A stretch of DNA of 44,441 nt from JAAZMA01 sp036720245 (GCA_036720245.1 DAIMNI010000014.1:1-44441), one strand, 5' to 3'. Numbered from the stretch's first letter, positions 17,722 to 26,005 are shown. Numbers and translations: made by a program. Notes: generated by a model from the letters alone, not told the origin.

Positions 17722-18336
17722 ATGAATATTATAAAAGAAGCTTGTGTAGGAAATTATATAGAAGCCAAAAGGGCTTATGAAAATGGAGCAAATAGAATAG
17801 AATTATGCGATAATTTAGGGGAGGGGGGCACTACCCCATCTTATGGTACAGCTTTACTAGCAGTAGAAACTTTGGATTTAGACATATTCCCTATAATTAG
17901 AACTAGAGGGGGAAATTTTGTTTTTACAGAGGAAGAGATTAGGATAATGGAAAAGGATATAGAAATATTTAAAAACCTAGGGGTAGATGGAGTAGTTATC
18001 GGTGCACTGACAAGAAAAAATGAAATTGATGAAAAGGCCATTAAAAGATTAATCCAAAAAGCAGGGGATTTAAATATTACATTTCATATGGCTTTTGATG
18101 AAATTGAAGATAAAAAGGCTGCATTGGATAAACTGATAGAATTAGGCATAAACAGAGTACTAACTGAGGGTGGTAAAAGCCCTGCCCTAAAGAATATGGA
18201 TAATTTAAAGGAATTAATAGATTATGCAGAAGATAAAATTATCATACTTCCTGGTGGAGGAATTACTAAGGATAATTATATGGACTTAGTAAAGTATACA
18301 GGAGCAAGGGAAGTTCATGGCACAAAAATAGTATAA
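17722..18336 (+). CDS. cutC: CutC family protein (copper homeostasis protein)
   Basis: The 204-residue TIM-barrel protein of the CutC family has characteristic ANRIELCDNLGEGGTTPSYG, PIIRTRGGNFVF, VIGALTRKNEID, TFHMAFDE, RVLTEGG and ILPGGGIT. CutC was linked to copper tolerance in E. coli, but the biochemical role is unsettled. The ATG at 17722 is chosen over an upstream in-frame TTG (17698) because aggggggaag precedes it. The TTG would overlap the jetC stop. It follows the Wadjet operon by 20 bases on the same strand and may receive read-through from it. No copper transporter is nearby. Confidence 0.93.
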   Translation: MNIIKEACVGNYIEAKRAYENGANRIELCDNLGEGGTTPSYGTALLAVETLDLDIFPIIRTRGGNFVFTEEEIRIMEKDIEIFKNLGVDGVVIGALTRKNEIDEKAIKRLIQKAGDLNITFHMAFDEIEDKKAALDKLIELGINRVLTEGGKSPALKNMDNLKELIDYAEDKIIILPGGGITKDNYMDLVKYTGAREVHGTKIV

Positions 18337-18349
18337 TATAAAAAAATCC

Positions 18350-18380
18350 TTGACTTATATTTTGCCTGTGGTACTATAAA
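18350..18380 (+). promoter_or_regulatory. Promoter of the purine operon
   Basis: A -35 box TTGACT (18350-18355) is followed by TACTAT (18372-18377, spacing 16) or TATAAA (18375-18380, spacing 19) as -10. The box lies about 20 bases upstream of the guanine aptamer, so transcription would include both aptamers. Confidence 0.7.
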
Positions 18381-18400
18381 ATTAGAAAATTGAATATTAA

Positions 18401-18468
18401 GCTCATATAATTCTCATAATATGGATGGGAAGTATCTACAAATGACCGAAAATCATTTGGCTATGAGC
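18401..18468 (+). ncRNA. Guanine riboswitch aptamer (purine class)
   Basis: The sequence folds as a purine riboswitch. P1 is gctcata / tatgagc (18401-18407 with 18462-18468). J1/2 is ATATAAT, and P2 is tctcat/atggga with loop aatatgg. J2/3 is AGTATCTAC, P3 is aaatga/tcattt with loop ccgaaaa, and J3/1 is GGCTAT. The specificity base corresponding to C74 of the xpt riboswitch is C, which predicts guanine or hypoxanthine rather than adenine. The usual A just before it is G here. It lies directly upstream of a second aptamer. Confidence 0.88.
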
Positions 18469-18470
18469 GA

Positions 18471-18560
18471 AAGTGTACCTAGGGTTCCGAAGTTTATTCT
18501 TGCTGGACCGAGCGGTACAGATACTTATTTTAAGTATTACACCGAAGGGATAAAAGCCCA
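18471..18560 (+). ncRNA. PRPP riboswitch aptamer (ykkC subtype 2)
   Basis: Conserved ykkC-class elements appear in order: CCTAGGGTTCCG (18478-18489), CTGGACCGAGCGG (about 18503-18515), a variable hairpin (atactta/taagtat), then ACACCGAAGGGATAAAAGCCC (in parts, 18539-18559). P1 pairs tgta with taca. The ykkC family includes guanidine-I, ppGpp and PRPP sensors. A position in front of purine synthesis genes, in tandem with a guanine aptamer, points to the PRPP-sensing subtype (2b). Its AAGCCCAG end is also the 5' arm of the terminator, so ligand binding should prevent termination. Confidence 0.82.
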
Positions 18561-18596
18561 GTCGGGTAGGTTTCGCTTACCTACCCGACTGGGCTT
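18554..18596 (+). terminator. Riboswitch-controlled terminator hairpin
   Basis: A 17-bp perfect stem (aagcccagtcgggtagg / cctacccgactgggctt) with a short loop lies 22 bases before the purL start. Its 5' arm overlaps the last conserved bases of the PRPP aptamer. The T tract after it is short (ttaattta), so it might also act partly by occluding ribosome entry. Confidence 0.8.
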
Positions 18597-18618
18597 AATT
18601 TATTGAGGAGGGAAAACT

Positions 18619-21600
18619 TTGGAAAATAAAAGAATTTTTGTGGAAAAAAAGACAGAATATAATGCAGAAAGTAGATTATTAGAAAAAGATATTAAAGGGT
18701 ATTTAGGGATAGATAATTTAGAAAGTGTAAGAGTAGTGAATGTTTATGAGATTCTTCACTGCGTTCAGAATGGCATTGGAAGCGTTCAGAATGACATTGG
18801 TAGAGAGGATTTAATAAGTATTTTAGCAGATGAGGGTTTGGACAATATTTATTATGAAGATATACCTATAGACAAGGAAGACAGGTACTTCCAAGTAGAA
18901 CTTCTACCTGGACAATATAATCAAAGGGAAGATTCAGCTAATAAGGCAATAAAAATAGTATTTGAAACAGAAGATATAAAGGTAAAGCATTCCAAACTAT
19001 TAATATTTAGTGGCATAGAAGCTAAGGATTTGGATTTAATAAAGAAATACTATATTAATCCAGTAGAAATGAGATTATACAATGGACAATGGACAATTGA
19101 CAATGGACAATTGGTGGGGGGTTTAGCTTCTCGTGAGGAAAATCTTAAAGTTGAAAATATAAAGGGCTTTACCCGTATGACAGAATCAGAAATAAATAAG
19201 ATAAAAGAGAAACAAGGTATAGGCTTGGATATAGAAGATTTACTATTCTGTCAAAGATACTTTAGAGAAGAAGAAAAAAGAGACCCAAGTATAACAGAAT
19301 TAAAATTAATAGACACTTATTGGTCAGATCACTGTAGACATACTACTTTTATGACTGAATTGGAAAATATTGAATTTGAAGAGGGATTATATAAGTCATT
19401 AATAGAGAAGGCCTTTAAAGAATATTTAAATTCTAGAGAATTTGTATATGGAAATAGTGATAGGGCGATTTCTTTAATGGATTTAGCTACTATAAATATG
19501 AAGGAAATAAAGAAAAAAGGTCTACTTGAAGATTTAGAAGAATCAGAGGAAATCAATGCTTGTAGTATTGAAATAGATGTGGATATAGATGGAAAGATAG
19601 AAAAATGGCTATTGATGTTTAAAAATGAAACTCACAATCATCCTACTGAGATAGAACCCAATGGAGGGGCAGCTACCTGCCTTGGAGGTTGTATTAGGGA
19701 TCCATTATCTGGTAGAGCCTATGTATATCAAGCCATGAGAATAACAGGAGCTAGTAATCCAGCAGAGGATTTTGAAAACACTTTGGCAGGAAAACTTCCT
19801 CAAAGAACCATTAGCCAAAGGGCAATGGAAGGCTATAGTTCCTATGGCAATCAAATAGGAGTATCCTCTGGATACATTAGGGAAATATATCATCCAGATT
19901 ATGTAGCCAAAAGAATGGAAGTAGGAGCCTTAGTAGCAGCAGCACCTAAGGAAAATGTAATTAGAGAAATACCTCAATCAGGAGATTTAATCTTATTGAT
20001 AGGTGGCAGAACAGGCAAAGATGGATTAGGTGGGGCTGTAGGTTCTTCTAAGGGACATACAGAAGAGTCTTTAGAAACTGGTGGAGCAGAAGTACAAAAG
20101 GGAGATGCACCATTAGAGCGAAAAATTATGAGACTTTTTAGAAATGAAAATGTAAGCAAAATGATTAAGAGATGCAATGATTTTGGAGCTGGAGGAGTAT
20201 CTGTAGCCATAGGAGAATTAGCCGATGGCTTATATATAGATTTAGATAAGGTTACATTAAAATATCCTGGTCTAGATGGAACAGAAATAGCTCTATCAGA
20301 ATCCCAAGAGAGAATGGCAGTAGTTATAGATAAAGAGGATTTAGATAAATTTATGGCCTATGCCTATGGTGAAGATTTAGAATGTACTGTGGTAGCAGAG
20401 GTAAATGATACTAATAGGCTTGTGATGAATTGGCAGGGAGAAAATATAGTAGATATATCTAGAACATTTTTAGATACTAATGGAACTAGAAAAAAATCTA
20501 AAGCAGTAATTAATGAACCTATAGAAGAAAATTATTTCTATAAAACCCCTTCATATATAAAAGATGAAAACATAAAAGAAGATTGGATAGAAAATATGAT
20601 TGGCTTAAACACCAGCAGTCAAAAAGGATTAATAGAAAAATTCGACCATAGTGTTGGCAGTGGTACAGTTTTAATGCCTTTAGGTGGAAAATATCAATTA
20701 ACTCCAGCAGAGGGAATGGCAGCTAAAATTCCAGTATTAAATGGGGAAACCAATACTTGTTCCTTAATGAGCTATGGCCTTGACCCTTTTATTTCAAAAT
20801 GGAGTCCATTTCATGGTGGAATGTATGCAGTTATAGAATCTATAGCTAAAATTACAGCTATGGGTGGAGATTATAGGAAAGTAAGATTGACTTTCCAAGA
20901 GTATTTTGAAAGATTAGGGGATAATCCTAAAAAGTGGGGGAAACCTTTTGCGGCATTGCTTGGAGCCTATACAATAAATAAAAATTTAGATCTTCCAGTT
21001 ATAGGCGGAAAAGACAGTATGTCAGGGACCTTTGAAGATATAGATGTGCCTCCTACATTAATTAGTTTTGCAGTAACCACAGATAATGTACAAAATATTA
21101 TTTCTCCTGAATTTAAGGGAATTGACAATGAAGTGGCATTAATTTCTTTAGATATAGATAATCAAGGCATGGTAGACTTTAAAGAATTAGATAAAAACTA
21201 TACTAGAATAAAAGAATTAATAGATGAAGGCAAAATAATATCAGCTAATTCCATTAAAAATGGAGGAATTAGTAGGGCTATATCTGAAATGAGTTTTGGC
21301 AATAAAATTGGATTTAGATTTAACGAAAGTGTAGATAATTTATTCATACCTCTCTATGGTTCCATAATTGTAGAATTAAAAGGCAATGTAGGAGAATTAT
21401 TAGAAGGCATCAATTATGAAATATTAGGTAGAACCATAGAAGAAGGATATATTGAAATTGGAGAAGAAAAGATAGATTTAGACGAATTAATAGTGGAATG
21501 GGAGAAACCATTGGCAAAGGTATTTCCTATAAACAAAGATAAAGAAATTGTTTCTATAGAAGATAAATATAATAAAGGAGAAATACAGGGATTAACAGAT

Positions 21601-22350
21601 TTAAAAATCTCTAAGCCAAAAGTTTTAATTCCCATATTTACAGGTACCCATGGAGAATATGATATGGAAAGCTCCTTTGAAAAAGCAGGAGCGGTAGTTG
21701 AATCCTTTGTATTTAAAACTTTAAGTTTAAAAGATATAGATTGTTCTTATAAAGAAATGGCTAGAAAGATTAAGGAATGTCAAATATTAGCAATACCTAA
21801 TGGAGCAGTATTAGGAGATGAACCAGATGGCGGAGGAAAATTAATAGCCAATATATTGAGAAATTCTTATGTAGAAGAGGCCATAATGGATTTATTAGCT
21901 AGAGATGGATTAATACTAGGCATTGGCAATGGATTCCAAGGATTATTAAAATCAGGTTTATTGCAATGTGGGGATATTAATATTACCTACAATACTTTAG
22001 GCCATCATATATCCACTATGGTAAAAGTGGAATTAATATCTAATTTATCTCCTTGGTTTAATAATATGAAAGTAGGAGATACTCAAATTTTGCCTTTATC
22101 CACTAAAGAAGGTAGAATTGTAGGGGATAGAAAAGCTATAGAGGATTTAATTAAAAATGGCCAAGTGGCCACAAAATTCGTAGGAGAAAATCCAACTGGC
22201 TCCACATTAGCCATAGAAAGTCTCACCAGCTCAGATGGCAGAATACTAGGCAGAATTTTAAGCTCCGATAGAGTAGATAAGAATCTATATAAAAATGTAA
22301 AAGCAAGTGAAGAAGCATTGTTCAAAGCAGGAGTAAATTATTTCAAATAA
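18619..22350 (+). CDS. purL: Phosphoribosylformylglycinamidine synthase, with degenerate glutaminase domain
   Basis: This is a 1243-residue long-form FGAM synthase (fourth step of IMP synthesis: FGAR + ATP + amide N to FGAM), starting at TTG after aggaggg. The synthase halves are intact (DTYWSDHCRHTTF; NETHNHPTEIEPNGGAATCLGG; DGLGGAVGSS; GGKDSMSGTF). The C-terminal class I amidotransferase domain (about 1000-1243) is altered. The nucleophile motif normally GICNGFQ reads GIGNGFQ (Gly1103, codon GGC). The catalytic SHGEGR reads STKEGR (Thr1162, Glu1164 kept). GTNCEYD reads GTHGEYD, and PGGFSxGDEPDG reads PNGAVLGDEPDG. Glutamine use is therefore unlikely and ammonia use likely (inference). Two repeat-like in-frame insertions occur near residues 45-62 and 154-170. 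It is the first gene after the tandem riboswitch. Confidence 0.95.
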   Translation: MENKRIFVEKKTEYNAESRLLEKDIKGYLGIDNLESVRVVNVYEILHCVQNGIGSVQNDIGREDLISILADEGLDNIYYEDIPIDKEDRYFQVELLPGQYNQREDSANKAIKIVFETEDIKVKHSKLLIFSGIEAKDLDLIKKYYINPVEMRLYNGQWTIDNGQLVGGLASREENLKVENIKGFTRMTESEINKIKEKQGIGLDIEDLLFCQRYFREEEKRDPSITELKLIDTYWSDHCRHTTFMTELENIEFEEGLYKSLIEKAFKEYLNSREFVYGNSDRAISLMDLATINMKEIKKKGLLEDLEESEEINACSIEIDVDIDGKIEKWLLMFKNETHNHPTEIEPNGGAATCLGGCIRDPLSGRAYVYQAMRITGASNPAEDFENTLAGKLPQRTISQRAMEGYSSYGNQIGVSSGYIREIYHPDYVAKRMEVGALVAAAPKENVIREIPQSGDLILLIGGRTGKDGLGGAVGSSKGHTEESLETGGAEVQKGDAPLERKIMRLFRNENVSKMIKRCNDFGAGGVSVAIGELADGLYIDLDKVTLKYPGLDGTEIALSESQERMAVVIDKEDLDKFMAYAYGEDLECTVVAEVNDTNRLVMNWQGENIVDISRTFLDTNGTRKKSKAVINEPIEENYFYKTPSYIKDENIKEDWIENMIGLNTSSQKGLIEKFDHSVGSGTVLMPLGGKYQLTPAEGMAAKIPVLNGETNTCSLMSYGLDPFISKWSPFHGGMYAVIESIAKITAMGGDYRKVRLTFQEYFERLGDNPKKWGKPFAALLGAYTINKNLDLPVIGGKDSMSGTFEDIDVPPTLISFAVTTDNVQNIISPEFKGIDNEVALISLDIDNQGMVDFKELDKNYTRIKELIDEGKIISANSIKNGGISRAISEMSFGNKIGFRFNESVDNLFIPLYGSIIVELKGNVGELLEGINYEILGRTIEEGYIEIGEEKIDLDELIVEWEKPLAKVFPINKDKEIVSIEDKYNKGEIQGLTDLKISKPKVLIPIFTGTHGEYDMESSFEKAGAVVESFVFKTLSLKDIDCSYKEMARKIKECQILAIPNGAVLGDEPDGGGKLIANILRNSYVEEAIMDLLARDGLILGIGNGFQGLLKSGLLQCGDINITYNTLGHHISTMVKVELISNLSPWFNNMKVGDTQILPLSTKEGRIVGDRKAIEDLIKNGQVATKFVGENPTGSTLAIESLTSSDGRILGRILSSDRVDKNLYKNVKASEEALFKAGVNYFK
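18761..18802 (+). repeat. 21-bp tandem repeat inside purL
   Basis: Two consecutive 21-bp units (gcgttcagaatggcattgga + a, then gcgttcagaatgacattggt + a) differ at two positions. They encode the paired VQNGIGS and VQNDIGR peptides. With the preceding attcttcact they resemble a dispersed intergenic repeat (ATTCTTCGCT...CAGAATGACA) that I know from other bacterial genomes. Confidence 0.65.
19081..19114 (+). repeat. Repeat-like insertion 2 inside purL
   Basis: The iterated tggacaa/ttgacaa unit (aatggacaatggacaattg, then acaatggacaattgg) encodes NGQWTIDNGQLVGG. It lies at a surface-loop position where family members have unrelated, variable sequence. Such TGGACAATTGACAATGG runs are typical of intergenic repeats. 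Confidence 0.6.
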
Positions 22351-22416
22351 ATCAAATAAAGGGGACAGTCCCCAACGTTTGATTTCAAACAAAAGGGACA
22401 GTCCCTGGCATTTGAA
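22351..22416. repeat. REP-like palindromes 1 and 2 (purL-purE gap)
   Basis: Two adjacent imperfect palindromes have the core GGGACAGTCCC. The first (22351-22383) has arms atcaaa/tttgat; the second (22384-22416) has arms ttcaaa/tttgaa. Cores are almost the same while arms differ yet remain self-complementary. Confidence 0.75.
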
Positions 22417-22457
22417 TTTCAAAATTTTTGCGAAGCAAACAGAAGGGTGGTAATCAA

Positions 22458-22940
22458 ATGAAAGCTGCTGTTGTAATGGGAAGTATATCTGATAAAGAAG
22501 TGGCTGAAAAAGCTATAGGAATTTTAGAAGATTTTAATATAGAGGTGGAGAAAAGGGTAATTTCAGCTCATAGGACTCCACAAGAAGCATTGGATTTTGC
22601 TCAAAATGCTGAAGGAAATGGCATAGAAGTGATAATAGCCATTGCTGGCAAGGCTGCCCACTTAGCTGGAGTTATAGCAAGTATAACCCCTCTTCCAGTT
22701 ATTGGGCTGCCTGTAAAATCCTCCACTATGGATGGTATGGATTCATTATTATCCATAGTCCAAATGCCAAAAGGTGTACCAGTGGCTACTGTAGCCATAA
22801 ACGGAGGAGAAAATGCAGGATTATTAGCAGTACAAATATTATCAGTAAAATATCCAGAACTAAGAGAGAAATTTAAAGAATACAAGATAAATATGGCCGA
22901 AGATATAAAAAAAATAGATGGGGAATATAGATTCAGTTAA
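22458..22940 (+). CDS. purE: N5-carboxyaminoimidazole ribonucleotide mutase
   Basis: The 160-residue PurE moves the carboxyl group of N5-CAIR to give CAIR. Visible motifs are VVMGSISDKEVAEKA at the start, ISAHRTPQEAL, IIAIAGKAAHLAGVIA, LPVIGLPVKSS and DSLLSIVQMPKGVPVATVAI. The ATG at 22458 is preferred over the frame opening at 22428 because the latter would add an untypical MRSKQKGGNQ. Gaagggtggt serves as Shine-Dalgarno. No purK is present in the window, so either it lies elsewhere or a different class of carboxylation is used. It is second in the pur operon, flanked on both sides by REP-like palindromes. Confidence 0.95.
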   Translation: MKAAVVMGSISDKEVAEKAIGILEDFNIEVEKRVISAHRTPQEALDFAQNAEGNGIEVIIAIAGKAAHLAGVIASITPLPVIGLPVKSSTMDGMDSLLSIVQMPKGVPVATVAINGGENAGLLAVQILSVKYPELREKFKEYKINMAEDIKKIDGEYRFS

Positions 22941-22949
22941 GTGCAAGAA

Positions 22950-23018
22950 AGTGCAAGAGGGACGGTTCCTCTTGCACTACCATAAATTGGTAGTGCATTG
23001 GGGACCGTCCCCAGTGCA
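22950..23018. repeat. REP-like palindromes 3 and 4 (purE-purF gap)
   Basis: The element agtgcaagagg-gacggttcc-tcttgcact (22950-22978) and the element tgcattggggac-cgtccccagtgca (22994-23018) lie side by side between purE and purF. Each has the GGGAC-GTCCC type core with its own matching arms. Confidence 0.75.
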
Positions 23019-23056
23019 TCGCCCAGTCAGTCCCAAAGATGAAAGGATGATAAATA

Positions 23057-24421
23057 TTGTGTGGAGTATTTGGAATATATACTAAAGACCAAAGGGATAT
23101 TTCTAAAATCATATATTATGGACTATATGCATTGCAACATAGAGGGCAAGACTCTGCTGGTATTGCGGTAAATAATAATGGCTATATAGATTATCATAAG
23201 GATTTAGGTCTAGCCCATGAGGTTTTTGATGAAAAAACATTAAGTAGATTAAGGGGAAATATTGGTATAGGGCATATAAGACAGGGGGAATCAGGCAAAA
23301 ATACCTCTACTAATGCAGAGCCTTTAGTAGTAGGGTATAAAAAAGGGGCACTAGCACTAGCCTGTGATGGTTCCTTAATAAATTTTAAAGAATTAAGAGA
23401 TAATATGGAGGATAATGGAGTAATATTTCAAACTTCCATAGATACTGAGATAATTGCAAATTTAATTGCCAAATACCATAAAGACGATATAGAACAAGCC
23501 ATAATAAATGGAGTAAGGGATTTAAAAGGTTCCTACGCATTGGTAGTTATGACTAATGATAGATTAATTGGAGTAAGAGATCCCTATGGAATAAAGCCAT
23601 TATGTATAGGGAAACTGGGGAATGACTATATACTATCCTCTGAAACCTGTGCATTAGACACCATAGGGGTAGAATTTATTAGAGATGTAGAACCTGGAGA
23701 AATGGTAGTAATAATAGATGGGCAAATAAAATCCATTAGGACTAAAGAAGCTCAGAAAAAGAGAATTTCCTTATTTGAAATAATATATTTTGCTCGTCCC
23801 GACAGCAAATTAGATGGTAAGTCCATATATTTACTTCGAAGAGAAGCGGGGAGAAATCTAGCTAGAGAATGTCCAGCAGAAGGAGATATTGTAATTTCTG
23901 CTCCAGATTCAGGTACTGTAGCAGCCATTGGCTATGCAGAAGAATCTAAAATTCCCTACGATGAAGGATTAATAAAAAACAGATATGTAGGAAGGACATT
24001 TATACAACCTACCCAAGAACTTCGGGAACAAGGAGTTAAAATTAAATTAAATGTGTTAAAGGAAAATGTAGAAGGCAGAAGAATAATTTTAGTAGACGAT
24101 TCCATAGTTAGAGGCACTACTATGAGAAGTATAGTAAATATGTTAAAGGATGCAGGTGCTAAGGAAGTTCATGTGAGAATAGCCTCTCCACCAGTAAAAT
24201 ACCCTTGTAATTTAGGTATGCATACACCAGATAGGAAAAATTTAATAGCTGCTAATAAATCTATTGAAGAAATAAAAGATCTAATAGGGGCAGATTCTCT
24301 ATGCTATTTATCTTTAGAAGGATTATTAGAAGCTGCAGGTGGAAAGGATATATATTGTACAGCTTGTTTTGATGGAAATTATCCAATAGAAGGGAGCGAA
24401 TGCCATGACCATAAGCTATAA
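23057..24421 (+). CDS. purF: Amidophosphoribosyltransferase with altered glutaminase site
   Basis: The 454-residue PurF (first committed step, PRPP to phosphoribosylamine) starts at TTG 23057. Cys2 follows Met directly (MCGVFGIYT), so there is no propeptide. The B. subtilis-type Fe-S cysteines are visible (PVKYPCNLG, DSLCYLSLEG, YCTACFDGNYP), as is the PRPP loop IILVDDSIVRGTT. In the glutaminase domain the usual HVRYxTAG reads HIRQGESG (Arg75 kept, Tyr to Gln76). The oxyanion-hole LAHNGNL reads LACDGSL (Asn to Asp104). Asp129 in SIDTEII is kept. Glutamine hydrolysis is probably weak or absent, so ammonia may be the donor (inference). The 3' end overlaps purM by 17 bases. Confidence 0.94.
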   Translation: MCGVFGIYTKDQRDISKIIYYGLYALQHRGQDSAGIAVNNNGYIDYHKDLGLAHEVFDEKTLSRLRGNIGIGHIRQGESGKNTSTNAEPLVVGYKKGALALACDGSLINFKELRDNMEDNGVIFQTSIDTEIIANLIAKYHKDDIEQAIINGVRDLKGSYALVVMTNDRLIGVRDPYGIKPLCIGKLGNDYILSSETCALDTIGVEFIRDVEPGEMVVIIDGQIKSIRTKEAQKKRISLFEIIYFARPDSKLDGKSIYLLRREAGRNLARECPAEGDIVISAPDSGTVAAIGYAEESKIPYDEGLIKNRYVGRTFIQPTQELREQGVKIKLNVLKENVEGRRIILVDDSIVRGTTMRSIVNMLKDAGAKEVHVRIASPPVKYPCNLGMHTPDRKNLIAANKSIEEIKDLIGADSLCYLSLEGLLEAAGGKDIYCTACFDGNYPIEGSECHDHKL

Positions 24422-25433
24422 AGATGCAGGTGTAGATAAAGAAGCAGGATATAAACAGGTAAGTTTAATTAAAGATATGATTAAAAATACCCATAGGGAA
24501 GGGGTAATGTCAGAAATAGGTGGCTTTGGAGGATTATTTCAATTAGATAATAAAAATTATAAAGAACCTGTTCTAGTATCTGGTACCGATGGAGTAGGTA
24601 CTAAATTGAAAATAGCCTTTATGATGGATTTACACAATACTATTGGGGAAGACTGTGTGGCAATGTGCGTAAACGACATACTTTGTCAAGGTGCTAAGCC
24701 TCTATTTTTCTTAGACTATATTGCCACTGGAAAATTAATACCTGAAAAAATGGCTCAGGTAGTAGAGGGAATTGCCAATGGATGTATTAAGGGAGAATGT
24801 GCACTAATAGGCGGAGAAACTGCAGAAATGCCTGGATTTTACAATGAAGATGAATATGATTTGGCAGGATTTGCAGTAGGAGTAGTGGATAAGGAAAAAA
24901 TAATTACTGGCTCAAAAATAAAAGAAGGGGATATAATATTAGGATTACCTTCTTCTGGTGTTCATAGTAATGGCTACTCCCTAGTTAGAAAAATAGTATT
25001 TGAAAAGGAAAATATGTCTATAGATAAATATATAGAAGAATTGAATGGCACCATCGGCGAGGAACTATTAAAGCCTACTAGAATATATACTAAAATAGTA
25101 TCTCCCTTAGTGGAAAAATTTGATATAAAGGGAATTTCCCATATAACTGGTGGAGGATTATATGAAAATATACCTAGAATAATTCCAGAAGGTTTATCTG
25201 CCAATATAGATACTGGGAAAATCCCTACTCCAGAAATATTTAATTTATTAGCCAAATGGGGAAATATTAGTGAAAAAGAAATGTATTCCACATTTAATAT
25301 GGGAGTAGGTATGGTTTTAGTAGTAGATAGCGAGGAATTAGAAGAAATAATTGCAGATTTAGAAAATCAAAAGGAAAAATATATGCTATTAGGTAAGGTG
25401 GAAAAAGGGGAAGAGAAGGTAGTATTATGTTAA
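24405..25433 (+). CDS. purM: Phosphoribosylformylglycinamidine cyclo-ligase
   Basis: The 342-residue AIR synthetase closes the imidazole ring of FGAM. Hallmarks are VLVSGTDGVGTKLKIA, DCVAMCVNDILCQGAKPLFFLDYIA (in parts), ALIGGETAEMPGFY, DIILGLPSSGVHSNGYSLVR and HITGGGLYENIPRI. It belongs to the same ATP-binding superfamily as the PurL synthase halves. The ATG lies inside the last codons of purF, with aagggagcg as Shine-Dalgarno, and the 3' end overlaps purN by 7 bases, so the three genes are translationally coupled. Length is normal and no key residue appears changed. Confidence 0.97.
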   Translation: MTISYKDAGVDKEAGYKQVSLIKDMIKNTHREGVMSEIGGFGGLFQLDNKNYKEPVLVSGTDGVGTKLKIAFMMDLHNTIGEDCVAMCVNDILCQGAKPLFFLDYIATGKLIPEKMAQVVEGIANGCIKGECALIGGETAEMPGFYNEDEYDLAGFAVGVVDKEKIITGSKIKEGDIILGLPSSGVHSNGYSLVRKIVFEKENMSIDKYIEELNGTIGEELLKPTRIYTKIVSPLVEKFDIKGISHITGGGLYENIPRIIPEGLSANIDTGKIPTPEIFNLLAKWGNISEKEMYSTFNMGVGMVLVVDSEELEEIIADLENQKEKYMLLGKVEKGEEKVVLC

Positions 25434-26005
25434 ATATAGGAGTGCTCATATCAGGTGGTGGCACTAATCTTCAATCTCTAATAGATAATATAGAAAATGG
25501 CTATATTAAAGGAGAAATTAAAATTGTAATCTCCAATAGAAAAGATGCCTACGGCTTAATTAGGGCAGAAAAAGCTGGAATAGAAGCATTATATATAGAC
25601 CCATCAGGTTTATCGGATAAAAATTATAATAAAAAAATCATAGAAGAATTAGAAAAACGAAATATAGAATTAGTAGTTCTAGCAGGTTATTTAAAAATAC
25701 TATCCAAAGAATTTATTCAAAAATATAATAAGCGAATTATTAATATACACCCCTCATTATTACCTGACTTTGGGGGCAAAGGATATTATGGAGACAGAGT
25801 TCACAAAGCAGTATTAGAATCTGGTAAAAAAGTAACTGGAGCCACAGTCCATTTTGTAGATGAAGGCACAGACACAGGAAAGATAATTTTACAAGAGAAA
25901 GTAGAGATTAAAGCAGACGACACGGTGGAAAGTTTGAAGGCAAGAGTTTTGGAAGTGGAACATAGATTATTGGTAGAAGCAATAAGGATGCTTACGCAAA
26001 TTTAA
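25427..26005 (+). CDS. purN: Phosphoribosylglycinamide formyltransferase
   Basis: The 192-residue PurN transfers a formyl group from 10-formyl-THF to GAR. Visible are the N-terminal ISGGGTNLQSLID, the catalytic Asn/His in IINIHPSLLPDFGG, and the catalytic Asp in FVDEGTDTG. The folate cofactor could be supplied by the formate-THF ligase at 30966. The start ATG overlaps purM. No formate-dependent PurT is seen. The gene is followed by an AT-rich repeat-like tract and two palindromes before purH. Confidence 0.96.
   Translation: MLNIGVLISGGGTNLQSLIDNIENGYIKGEIKIVISNRKDAYGLIRAEKAGIEALYIDPSGLSDKNYNKKIIEELEKRNIELVVLAGYLKILSKEFIQKYNKRIINIHPSLLPDFGGKGYYGDRVHKAVLESGKKVTGATVHFVDEGTDTGKIILQEKVEIKADDTVESLKARVLEVEHRLLVEAIRMLTQI

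Noticed and set aside
18421..18606. A 61-codon open frame upstream of purL
   Set aside because: It is made of the guanine and PRPP aptamers and the terminator stem, has no Shine-Dalgarno site, and is structured RNA rather than a gene.
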